From positions 519,316 to 583,315 of the forward strand of contig NZ_JAEFCA010000001.1 of the NCBI RefSeq assembly GCF_016405855.1: DNA of 64,000 bases, in the 5' to 3' direction. A program made the translations under genes and the position numbers. This DNA is from Flavobacterium sp. IB48. GTDB lineage: Bacteria > Bacteroidota > Bacteroidia > Flavobacteriales > Flavobacteriaceae. The notes below the pieces were generated by a model. That model saw only the letters and a program-made list of their open reading frames with translations. It ran no database searches and was not told the origin of the DNA. This document shows, in pieces, positions 9,199 through 16,862 of this stretch; position 1 is the stretch's first letter; each line of letters begins with the position of its first letter.

Positions 9199-9696
9199 TT
9201 GAAAAGAATTGTAATTTTCCTCCTTTTAGCAATTGCTTTTACTTCTTGTAAATCGACTTCGACAGCGGTATCAAAAAGTGGCACAAAAAGCGAATCAAAA
9301 AAAGAAAACAAAGCTTTGGTTAATACTTTAATCGAAAAAGCAACTGATAATATTGGCGTTCGCTATAAAGCAGGAGGAACTACAAAAAGCGGTTTTGATT
9401 GTTCTGGACTTGTTTACACTACTTTTGAAAGTGAAAACATCCAACTTCCAAGAAGTTCTTATGATCAAGCAAAAATTGGAAAAGTCATTCCACTAAATGA
9501 TGCAAAAAAAGGCGATTTAATTTTCTTTAAAACTAACAAAAGCAGACAAATAAATCACGTCGGATTAATCACGGAAGTTAATTCTGACGAAATTAAATTT
9601 GTCCATTCCTCTACTTCTAAAGGTGTAATTATTTCTTCTACTAAAGAAGCTTATTACAAAAACTCTTTTGAACAGGTAAATAGGGTTCTTCCATAA
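9199..9696 (+). CDS. NlpC/P60-family cell-wall peptidase lipoprotein
   Basis: Cleaves peptide bonds in peptidoglycan stems. The catalytic Cys is in SGFDCSGLVY (residue 68) and the His in INHVGLITE (residue 120), with a third polar residue in KFVHSST. The N-terminal lipobox (AFTSC, Cys 17) makes it a lipoprotein. The start is a TTG at 9199: no ATG lies upstream in the short gap to lpxB, and any later start would remove the lipoprotein signal. 165 residues, Spr-like in size. Tightly linked to lpxB. Confidence 0.92.
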   Translation: MKRIVIFLLLAIAFTSCKSTSTAVSKSGTKSESKKENKALVNTLIEKATDNIGVRYKAGGTTKSGFDCSGLVYTTFESENIQLPRSSYDQAKIGKVIPLNDAKKGDLIFFKTNKSRQINHVGLITEVNSDEIKFVHSSTSKGVIISSTKEAYYKNSFEQVNRVLP

Positions 9697-9748
9697 AAAA
9701 TTCATTTTTTTTATTATTTTTCTTACAAATATTTAATACTTTTAAACC

Positions 9749-11773
9749 ATGAAAGTATTAGATTTTCCGTTAGTAAAAATTACAATAGCCTTTATACTTG
9801 GCATAATTGCCTCGTATTATCTACATTTTTCAATATCGATAATTGCTTTTCCGCTTTTGCTGAGTTTTATTGCATTCTTTGTCGCTTTCTTTTGGACCTT
9901 AAAACGGAATAAGAAATCGTCTCTATTTGGTATTCTCAGCTGTGGTTTAGCCTTTTTCATTGGAACTTTTACCCTTATTAGTCACACTGAAAATCTTCAA
10001 AAAGACAATTACACTCATTGCAAATCTGCTTTTAAAAGCAAACAATCTACTACTTTAATTCTTAGAGAGAAATTAAAAAGCAACGATTATAGTGATCGGT
10101 ACATTGGTTTAATAAAAACAATCTCAGGAAAACCTTATTCGGGAAAAGTAATTGTAAATGTCCAGAAAGACAGTAGCAAGAATCATTTGATTATAGGAAA
10201 CAGCATTAAAATTCAAACAATTTTACAGCAAAACAAACCAAGCAAAAATCCCAATCAATTTGATTACAGCAGATATTTGGCCGACAAACAAATCTATGCG
10301 CAGGTTTATTGCCAGAAAAAAGAAATTCTAGTTAATAAAGCCATTCAAAAAGACATTTGGTATTATTGCGCCAAACTTCATTCTAGAATAATCTCCAATC
10401 TAGAAAAATCAAATTTCAATCAAGCCGAAATGAATGTTGCTTTGGCATTAATTTTAGGCCAACAGCAAGAGATTTCACAAGGTATAATTCAAGATTATCA
10501 ATATTCTGGAGCTACCCATGTTTTATCTGTTTCAGGGCTTCATGTGGGCTTTATAATGCTTTTTATCACTTTTATACTGAAACCAATTCCAAACACAAAA
10601 AAAGGTTCATTTTTTAAACTAGCTTGTATTCTAATTTCCTTAGCCGGTTTTGCTGTTATTTCTTGTTTATCGCCTTCCGTTTTGCGATCTGTAGTCATGT
10701 TTTCCTTTCTTGCAATTGGAAATCATTTATGTCGAAATGGCAATATCTATCATACTTTATTGGTTTCAATCTTACTGATATTACTTTTTGAACCGTATTT
10801 CTTATTTGATGTTGGTTTTCAGTTAAGCTATATCGCGCTTTTTTTCATTCTTTGGCTACAGCCTATTTTAAAGAATATTTATAACCCGAAAAATAAACTA
10901 ACAATTTACATTTGGGAAGCCTTAACGGTTTCTTTTGCAGCACAAATTGGCACATTGCCTTTATGCCTTTACTATTTTCATCAATTTCCTGGATTGTTTT
11001 TTGTTACCAACATCATAATCCTTCCAGTTTTATCCTTCATCATGATAGCAGGAATTGTGGTTATGATTATAGCTATTTTTACCAGTCCACCATTATTTAT
11101 TACAATCATTTTTGAAAAAAGTATTTACCTTTTAAATCTCATGATTCATGCTGTTGCCTCTGTTGATTCTTTTGTCATTCAAAACATCAGTTTTAATCTG
11201 TATCACTTATGGGCATTTTCATTCTTTATAATTGGCACAATCGTCTGGATTAAAAAACCAAGTTTTAATAAATTGCTATTTGTATTCGTCTCAATTATTA
11301 CTATCCAGCTTGCTTTTATTTTCACCAAAATAGAAACGGAAAATGAAGAAGAATTAATTGTTTATAATGAAAAAAATAACACCCTAATTTCTGAGCGTTT
11401 AGGAAGAAACCTTTTGCTTTTCACAAAAGATACTCTTAGTGAGAACAACAGAAACATAAATTCGTATCTCGTAGGAAATTCAATTTCATTACCTACAACC
11501 AAAGAGATTAAAAATGTACTTTATTTTAAAAAGAACAGGATCCTAATAATTGACAGCACTAAAACTTATTCGGAAAAAATTAAACCAGATATTTTAATTC
11601 TTACTCAGACTTCAAAAGTAAACTTAGATCGATTGTTGCAAATTCTTCATCCGAAAATTGTTATTGCAGATGGATCAAATTCGAACTCCATTCAGAAATA
11701 TTGGAAAAATAGTTGTCTCAAAAAAAATATCCCTTTTCATTCAACAAAAGAAAAGGGATACTATAGATTATAA
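9749..11773 (+). CDS. comEC: ComEC/Rec2-family DNA uptake channel protein
   Basis: Inner-membrane protein expected to pass transforming DNA into the cytoplasm. Membrane helices occupy residues 5-80, a soluble OB-like domain about 90-210, and then the Competence domain with its signature HVLSVSGLHVGFIM and SCLSPSVLRSVVMF. The C-terminal 150 residues sit where a metallo-beta-lactamase-like domain is often found, but no HxHxDH motif is visible, so that domain looks reduced. The last codons (about 11728-11760) also contain a hairpin that works as terminator for the convergent gene. The stops of the two genes are 1 nt apart. Confidence 0.92.
   Translation: MKVLDFPLVKITIAFILGIIASYYLHFSISIIAFPLLLSFIAFFVAFFWTLKRNKKSSLFGILSCGLAFFIGTFTLISHTENLQKDNYTHCKSAFKSKQSTTLILREKLKSNDYSDRYIGLIKTISGKPYSGKVIVNVQKDSSKNHLIIGNSIKIQTILQQNKPSKNPNQFDYSRYLADKQIYAQVYCQKKEILVNKAIQKDIWYYCAKLHSRIISNLEKSNFNQAEMNVALALILGQQQEISQGIIQDYQYSGATHVLSVSGLHVGFIMLFITFILKPIPNTKKGSFFKLACILISLAGFAVISCLSPSVLRSVVMFSFLAIGNHLCRNGNIYHTLLVSILLILLFEPYFLFDVGFQLSYIALFFILWLQPILKNIYNPKNKLTIYIWEALTVSFAAQIGTLPLCLYYFHQFPGLFFVTNIIILPVLSFIMIAGIVVMIIAIFTSPPLFITIIFEKSIYLLNLMIHAVASVDSFVIQNISFNLYHLWAFSFFIIGTIVWIKKPSFNKLLFVFVSIITIQLAFIFTKIETENEEELIVYNEKNNTLISERLGRNLLLFTKDTLSENNRNINSYLVGNSISLPTTKEIKNVLYFKKNRILIIDSTKTYSEKIKPDILILTQTSKVNLDRLLQILHPKIVIADGSNSNSIQKYWKNSCLKKNIPFHSTKEKGYYRL
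11720..11760 (-). terminator. Terminator for the convergent gene, inside the comEC coding end
   Basis: Stem TATCCCTTTT / AAAAGGGATA with the minus-strand U-run supplied by the A-tract at 11721-11727. It follows the stop of the minus-strand thioredoxin-like gene by 15 nt and is entirely within comEC codons. Confidence 0.75.
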
Positions 11774-11774
11774 T

Positions 11775-12224
11775 TTATTCTGGATTTAAAATTAAATTCG
11801 ATTCAGAGATCCACGATTTAACTCCTGAAGCATTATAACCAATAAGTCCTAATTTATTAAAATTGGTTTTTCCTTTCCTGCTGGTTACTTCTGAAAAACA
11901 CACTTGCGGAATATCTTCTATACCAAAAGCATTTTTTAATCGTAAAATCTGCTCTCTAGTAGCATCTGAGATTGAAGAATCAGAAATATCAAGCTTGACT
12001 AGAATAACATTTTTACGTGACCATTCTTCGAAATCACGAGTAGAAAAAATTTCATTTTGCAACTGAGGATTTACACCTTGGCTAGTAAAAAAAATCAGCA
12101 ATGGTTTTCTCTTTTCTGCGCTCACAGTTACAGCATCATTAATATCTGTTTTCCATATTATATTTTGAGAATTCATATAAAATGGACTTAAAAAAAATAG
12201 TAGAATAAGTAATTTTTTCGGCAT
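11775..12224 (-). CDS. Thioredoxin-fold exported protein lacking the CxxC motif (paralog 3)
   Basis: 149 residues with an N-terminal signal (LLILLFFLSPFYMNSQN) and the DUF255/thioredoxin-like arrangement of its two upstream neighbours: KRKPLLIFFTSQG, LQNEIFSTRDFEEW, NVILVKLD and GIEDIPQVCF. Where the neighbour at 13150 has DWCGWC, this protein has QGVNPQ and is three residues shorter, so no redox cysteine pair remains. It probably serves as a binding or structural protein rather than a reductase. It has its own terminator inside comEC. Confidence 0.8.
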   Translation of the reverse strand: MPKKLLILLFFLSPFYMNSQNIIWKTDINDAVTVSAEKRKPLLIFFTSQGVNPQLQNEIFSTRDFEEWSRKNVILVKLDISDSSISDATREQILRLKNAFGIEDIPQVCFSEVTSRKGKTNFNKLGLIGYNASGVKSWISESNLILNPE

Positions 12225-12410
12225 ATAATTTTGGTTTTGGTTATGTTAATAAATCTAAAATAATACAAAAACAGAATCCGATAACGATTTTAATAAATTA
12301 AAAACCAACTTATAAGCATTAAAATCAAATTGATAATAAATAGGCTATTTTTTAATAAATGTGAAATAAACACAAATAAAAATAATCAAATTATCGATGT
12401 ATTTTTTAGA

Positions 12411-12447
12411 ACAAAAAAATCCCCCTCTGAAAAACAGAAAGGGGACT
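12411..12447 (-). terminator. Terminator of thioredoxin-like paralog 2
   Basis: Stem of CCCC-TCTG pairing with CAGA-GGGG (small bulge) preceded by an A-tract that gives the minus-strand U-run. Confidence 0.7.
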
Positions 12448-12484
12448 AAAAAAAATTAAAATAAAAGTCGAATGAAATCGTTTA

Positions 12485-12937
12485 CTATTCTGATGGATGT
12501 AAAATTGCATTTGATTCTGCAATCCAAGCTTTCGCTCCTCCTGGTTTGTAGGCTATTTTTCCTAAAGCACTAAATGTCGTTTTGTTTTTTCTTACCGATG
12601 CCATTGCAAAGCATACTTCTGGAAGATCTTGAACTCCAAATGCATTTTTTAATTTCACATTCTGTTCGCGATCGCTATCTGAAGCATTCATATCAGACAA
12701 ATCTAATTTTACTAAGACCACGTTATCACGTGACCAAACAGCAAAATCAGGCGTTTTAAAGATTTCATTTTGGAGATTTTCTGGTACACCTGAGGCAGTG
12801 AATAAAATCAACATTGGTTTTTTCTGGTCATTACTTATCGCAATAGCATCTGTCATGTTTGTTCTCCATGCTAAATTTTGCGCCTGCGTCATAAATGAGC
12901 CTAAAAAAAACAGTAGGATAAGTAGTTTTTTAATCAT
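12485..12937 (-). CDS. Thioredoxin-fold exported protein lacking the CxxC motif (paralog 2)
   Basis: 150 residues: signal peptide (LLILLFFLGSFMTQAQN), then AWRTNMTDAIAIS, KKPMLILFTASGVPENLQNE, NVVLVKLDLSD, GVQDLPEVCF and a GGAKAWIAE tail. It is clearly homologous to the proteins at 13150 and 11775. The CxxC region is replaced by ASGVPEN, three residues shorter than in the CxxC-bearing copy. It is separated from both neighbours by its own hairpins, so it is probably transcribed alone. Function unknown. Confidence 0.8.
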   Translation of the reverse strand: MIKKLLILLFFLGSFMTQAQNLAWRTNMTDAIAISNDQKKPMLILFTASGVPENLQNEIFKTPDFAVWSRDNVVLVKLDLSDMNASDSDREQNVKLKNAFGVQDLPEVCFAMASVRKNKTTFSALGKIAYKPGGAKAWIAESNAILHPSE

Positions 12938-13100
12938 ATAAATTGGTTTTGGTTAGATTAGCAAGACGAAATTAACATTATATTTTAATTTTCCAATTTT
13001 TATTAGCATAAAAAATACATTATATGTTTTTTTAAATATAATAAAATACCAAATACTCAATTAGAGATAATTTTACAAAGAGTTTTTCCTACTAAACAAA

Positions 13101-13131
13101 AAAAAGTCCCTTACATTGTAAGGGACTTTTC
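13101..13131 (-). terminator. Terminator of thioredoxin-like paralog 1
   Basis: Stem AAAAGTCCCTTAC / GTAAGGGACTTTT with a 3-nt ATT loop and A/T tracts on both sides; 20 nt past the stop of the gene at 13150. Confidence 0.88.
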
Positions 13132-13149
13132 AATATTTTTAAATCTAAT

Positions 13150-13617
13150 TTATGATTTCTTAGGGTGTACTATTCCTTCTGCAACAGTTAACCAAGCAGA
13201 TGGTCCACCAGCAACATATCCTGTCTTACCAAGACCTTTAAAATTAACTCTCCCATCCTTTGTTTCCGCACTTGTAAAGAAAACAGTTGGGAAACCCTGA
13301 ATACCAAAAGCTTGTTGCAATTCATTGTTCTGACTTTTAAGCTCTGGAGTCTGCGCAACAGATCTAGGATAATCTAATTCAACTAAAACTACATTATCTG
13401 CTGCCCATTTCTTAAACTCTGCAGTCTTTAAAACTTCATTTTGCAAACGAATACACCAACCACACCAATCACTTCCTGTAAAGAACATTAGCATAGGTTT
13501 TTGCTCTTTGTTACTTATAGTAATTGCCTCTCTAACATCTGTATACCATTTTAATTCTTGCGCCTGAAGATTTGCGGCTCCAATTAAAAACAAAGCAATA
13601 AGTAGTATTTTTTTCAT
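13150..13617 (-). CDS. Exported thioredoxin-family protein with intact CxxC (paralog 1)
   Basis: 155 residues with a signal peptide (ILLIALFLIGAANLQAQ). The active site is intact: MLMFFTGSDWCGWCIRLQ, followed by NVVLVELDYPR and the cis-Pro region FGIQGFPTVFF. Expected to be a periplasmic thiol-disulfide protein. It lies 47 nt downstream of the POT transporter gene. A minus-strand -7 match (TAAATTTG at 13634-13641) lies about 17 nt before its ATG, so independent transcription is possible. It looks like the ancestral copy of the three-gene array. Confidence 0.88.
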   Translation of the reverse strand: MKKILLIALFLIGAANLQAQELKWYTDVREAITISNKEQKPMLMFFTGSDWCGWCIRLQNEVLKTAEFKKWAADNVVLVELDYPRSVAQTPELKSQNNELQQAFGIQGFPTVFFTSAETKDGRVNFKGLGKTGYVAGGPSAWLTVAEGIVHPKKS

Positions 13618-13664
13618 AGTGAGAAATTTTACACAAATTTATACAAAAAGTTGTTACAATATAA

Positions 13665-15149
13665 TTATTTAACTTCTTGCATTAATCTTCTGATTAGTGG
13701 CGTAACTACAATTAAAACGATTCCTGCAATTAAAGAATATAATGCTAACTGATAGTATCCATCTGTATAAGCGATAAGCTTAGTCATTAATGTAGTTCCT
13801 GTATTAGCATTAGATATTTCAGCTCCTAATTTTCCAGCTGCAAACTGGCCAAATGCACTCGACAAGAACCAAAGCCCCATCATCATTCCGAACAATCTTT
13901 TAGGAGATAATTTTGTAATTACCGACATTCCGATCGGACCAATACACAATTCTCCAAGAGTATATACAAGATATCCTAAAGCAAAAACATCTAGAGAACT
14001 TAATCCATCTGCATTTACAAAAAATCTGGCGCTGTAAAAAATAAAGAAACCTGCCGCAAGCAAAACAAAAGACAAACCAAACTTAATAACCGTATTAGGT
14101 TCAATTTTTCGCTTGGCCATAAATATCCATAACAATCCTACCAACGGACTAAAAATAACAACATACAACGAGTTAATACTATTATTTACTACGTTTGGAT
14201 CAATGTTAAAAAACAATAACTTGCTAGATAAATTATCTTTTGCAAACAAAGACAGTGATCCTCCAGATTGCTCCGAAATTGCCATAAACATAAAGTATCC
14301 AAAAATGAATACAAATGCAGCTAAAAGTTTTCGCTGTTGTTTTCCATCCTTTAGCATTATCAATTCATATGCAAAATACCCTAATGCCGCTATTCCCATA
14401 GTATACATAAAGTATTCTGTAAAATCAGAATTGATAACCATTATATAAACTAATGGTATTACAACAAAAGAACCAACATAAACCGCTATTTCATAAAGAT
14501 TACGTTTTTTAGGCGCTTGATTTTCTAATGGAGAATTTCCAATTGGCGCTAAATGTTTTTTCGTTAAAAGAAAAGTAATAACTCCAATTACCATAACAAT
14601 TGCCGCAGAAAGAAAGCAAAGACTCCAAGAATAGTTCTTTCCTAAATAAATAGGAATTGCACCACCAAGCATTCCTCCAATATTAATTCCTGCATAAAAC
14701 AATCCATAACCAGCATCTCGACGACCGTCACTTTCATGATACAACTCACCTACCATCGAAGAAACGTTTGGTTTAAAGAAACCTGTTCCGATGATAGAAA
14801 GCGTTATTCCGTAGTAAAAGAAATCATGTGGCGAAGCAGCAATAAGCAAATTCCCAAGAATCATAACGATTCCTCCAAAAAGTAGTGATTTCTTAAATCC
14901 TAATATTTTATCTGCAAAAATACCTCCAATAAATGTAAATGCGTAAACAAAAGCCTGAATCGCTCCATATTGAAGATTTGCTTTTCCTTCTACTAAACCT
15001 AGCTGGTCTACCATAAAAAAAGCTAAAACCCCTCTCATTCCGTAGAAACAAAAACGTTCCCACATTTCAACCAAAAACAAGTACCACAATTGTTTTGGGT
15101 ACTTGCCTTTAAAATTTTGAATTTCTTCTAAAGTAATATTGTTTTCCAT
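13665..15149 (-). CDS. POT-family proton-dependent peptide transporter (second copy)
   Basis: MFS-fold symporter importing di- and tripeptides. It has FLVEMWERFCFYGMRGVL (the ExxERFxYYG-type motif of helix 1), GGIFADKILGFKKS, GTGFFKPNVSSMVGELY (POT signature) and about 12-14 membrane helices. The start at 15149 (MENNITLEE) is preferred: the upstream gene's TAA is separated from this ATG by one base. An in-frame ATG at 15161 would overlap it. It lies in a DPP-IV / POT / POT operon, fitting uptake of peptides released by the peptidase. Confidence 0.93.
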   Translation of the reverse strand: MENNITLEEIQNFKGKYPKQLWYLFLVEMWERFCFYGMRGVLAFFMVDQLGLVEGKANLQYGAIQAFVYAFTFIGGIFADKILGFKKSLLFGGIVMILGNLLIAASPHDFFYYGITLSIIGTGFFKPNVSSMVGELYHESDGRRDAGYGLFYAGINIGGMLGGAIPIYLGKNYSWSLCFLSAAIVMVIGVITFLLTKKHLAPIGNSPLENQAPKKRNLYEIAVYVGSFVVIPLVYIMVINSDFTEYFMYTMGIAALGYFAYELIMLKDGKQQRKLLAAFVFIFGYFMFMAISEQSGGSLSLFAKDNLSSKLLFFNIDPNVVNNSINSLYVVIFSPLVGLLWIFMAKRKIEPNTVIKFGLSFVLLAAGFFIFYSARFFVNADGLSSLDVFALGYLVYTLGELCIGPIGMSVITKLSPKRLFGMMMGLWFLSSAFGQFAAGKLGAEISNANTGTTLMTKLIAYTDGYYQLALYSLIAGIVLIVVTPLIRRLMQEVK

Positions 15150-15150
15150 T

Positions 15151-16836
15151 TTATCTAACACCGTGCATTAATTTCTTCAATAGTGGCGTTAAAGCAAATA
15201 ATAAAATTGCAGCAATACCTGTCAAAACAACAAAAACCATAAAGAACTCATATAAGTTATGGATTTCAAATCCTGCAAAAATTGGATTTTGAGCACTAAT
15301 TTGATGATGATCCAATAAAGCTATTTGATCTGCTGAAAGCGTTATTTTTTTATCTAAAACCGCTTGTAAATCAATCCCTAATTCTTTTGCTTTTGCAAAT
15401 TTATCACCTGTTGCAGGCAAAATAGAACCTAAAGTTCCTCCTAATGCATATCCAGATGCATTTGATAAAAAGAATACCCCATATAATAATGACGCAAAAC
15501 GTTTTGGAGATAATTTACCTACCAATGATAAACCAATTGGAGATAAGCATAATTCTGCACATGTGTTTAAGAAATATAATAAGATAAGCCATTTTACTAA
15601 TAAAAGTCCAGAAGTTCCGATATAAGAAACCTGAGTAGCGATCATTAAGAAACTCATAGAAATTATTACTAATCCTGCAGCAAGTTTTACTGGAGAAATC
15701 GGTTCTTTGCCTCTAGCTCTTAAAGTATCCCAAAGAATACTAAATGGAACTGCTAAAAACACAACAAACATTCCGTTAAAAATTTGAACCATCGATGGCG
15801 GCATTGCCCAGCCAAAGAAATGTCTGTCTGTTTGGTTATCAGCAATGAAAGTCAAAGATGAACCAGCTTGTTCAAATGCTGCCCAAAAGAAAATAATAAA
15901 AAACGAAACGATATAAATTACAATAATTCTATCTCTTTCAATCTTAGTTAAAGAAGTATCAGAAATAATTAATCCTGCTAATGCCAAACCACTTGAATAA
16001 ATCAGAGTATAAATCAAATTCTGACCTACAACATAATGAAAAAAGAATCCTAAAGCGATAAAAGCAATTCCTGCTCCTATTAAAGCTTTTGTAGAAAAGT
16101 TTGCTGTTTGCGCTTCTCCTTCTTCAAAATCTGAAGCATCATTTTTAGAAGGAAGTCCTCCTAATGGCTTTCCTTCTGGAGAAACTACATATTTATTCTT
16201 TAAGAAGTAAAATAAAATTGTTCCTAATAACATTGCAACAGAAGCCGCCATGAATCCCCATCTAAAAGCATGAATATCTCTAATTCCGCCCGCATCTTTA
16301 ACATCTCCCAATAAAGGACAGATTGACTGGCCTAAAAAAGCTCCGATGTTAATACCCATATAGAAAATAGTAAACGCACTATCTAATTTTGTTTTTTCTT
16401 GTTTTGGATACAAACTTCCAACCATACTAGAAATATTTGGCTTAAAGAATCCGTTACCAAAAACAATTACACCTAATGCAGAATACATAACGATTTTTGC
16501 TAAGTCTAAATTAGACTCAAAAATGCTTCCACTAGTAAACAAAAGCATTTGCCCAATCGCCATCAATAACCCTCCTAATAAGATACAGTTTCTGTTCCCT
16601 AAATAACGATCGGCAACAAAACCACCTAGCATTGGCGTTAAATAACAAAGTCCAAGGAAACCTCCGTAAATTAAAGATGCTTCTTCTTCCTTCATCAATA
16701 ATGAATTTACAAGAAATAAAGTCAATAAAGCTCGCATTCCATAAAAATTGAATCTCTCCCACATCTCCGTTCCAAACAATACCCAAAGCCCTTTTGGATG
16801 CGCAGTTTTTACTTGTGTTTCTCCCATATTATTCAC
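15151..16836 (-). CDS. POT-family proton-dependent peptide transporter (first copy)
   Basis: 561 residues, the larger of two tandem POT transporters. Motifs: VLFGTEMWERFNFYGMRALL, GGFVADRYLGNRN, GNGFFKPNISSMVGSLY and LSPIGLSLVGKLSP. A loop of about 60 residues near the C-terminus (KAKELGIDLQAVLDKKI region) distinguishes it from its neighbour, so the two may differ in substrate. It starts 26 nt after the DPP-IV gene and runs directly into the next POT gene. Confidence 0.93.
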   Translation of the reverse strand: MNNMGETQVKTAHPKGLWVLFGTEMWERFNFYGMRALLTLFLVNSLLMKEEEASLIYGGFLGLCYLTPMLGGFVADRYLGNRNCILLGGLLMAIGQMLLFTSGSIFESNLDLAKIVMYSALGVIVFGNGFFKPNISSMVGSLYPKQEKTKLDSAFTIFYMGINIGAFLGQSICPLLGDVKDAGGIRDIHAFRWGFMAASVAMLLGTILFYFLKNKYVVSPEGKPLGGLPSKNDASDFEEGEAQTANFSTKALIGAGIAFIALGFFFHYVVGQNLIYTLIYSSGLALAGLIISDTSLTKIERDRIIVIYIVSFFIIFFWAAFEQAGSSLTFIADNQTDRHFFGWAMPPSMVQIFNGMFVVFLAVPFSILWDTLRARGKEPISPVKLAAGLVIISMSFLMIATQVSYIGTSGLLLVKWLILLYFLNTCAELCLSPIGLSLVGKLSPKRFASLLYGVFFLSNASGYALGGTLGSILPATGDKFAKAKELGIDLQAVLDKKITLSADQIALLDHHQISAQNPIFAGFEIHNLYEFFMVFVVLTGIAAILLFALTPLLKKLMHGVR

Positions 16837-16862
16837 TATTTTAATTAGGTTATATATTTAGA

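Noticed and set aside
14113..14448. Plus-strand frame of 111 codons inside the POT transporter gene
   Set aside because: Antisense to a well-supported membrane protein; the hydrophilic composition follows from the complement of that gene.
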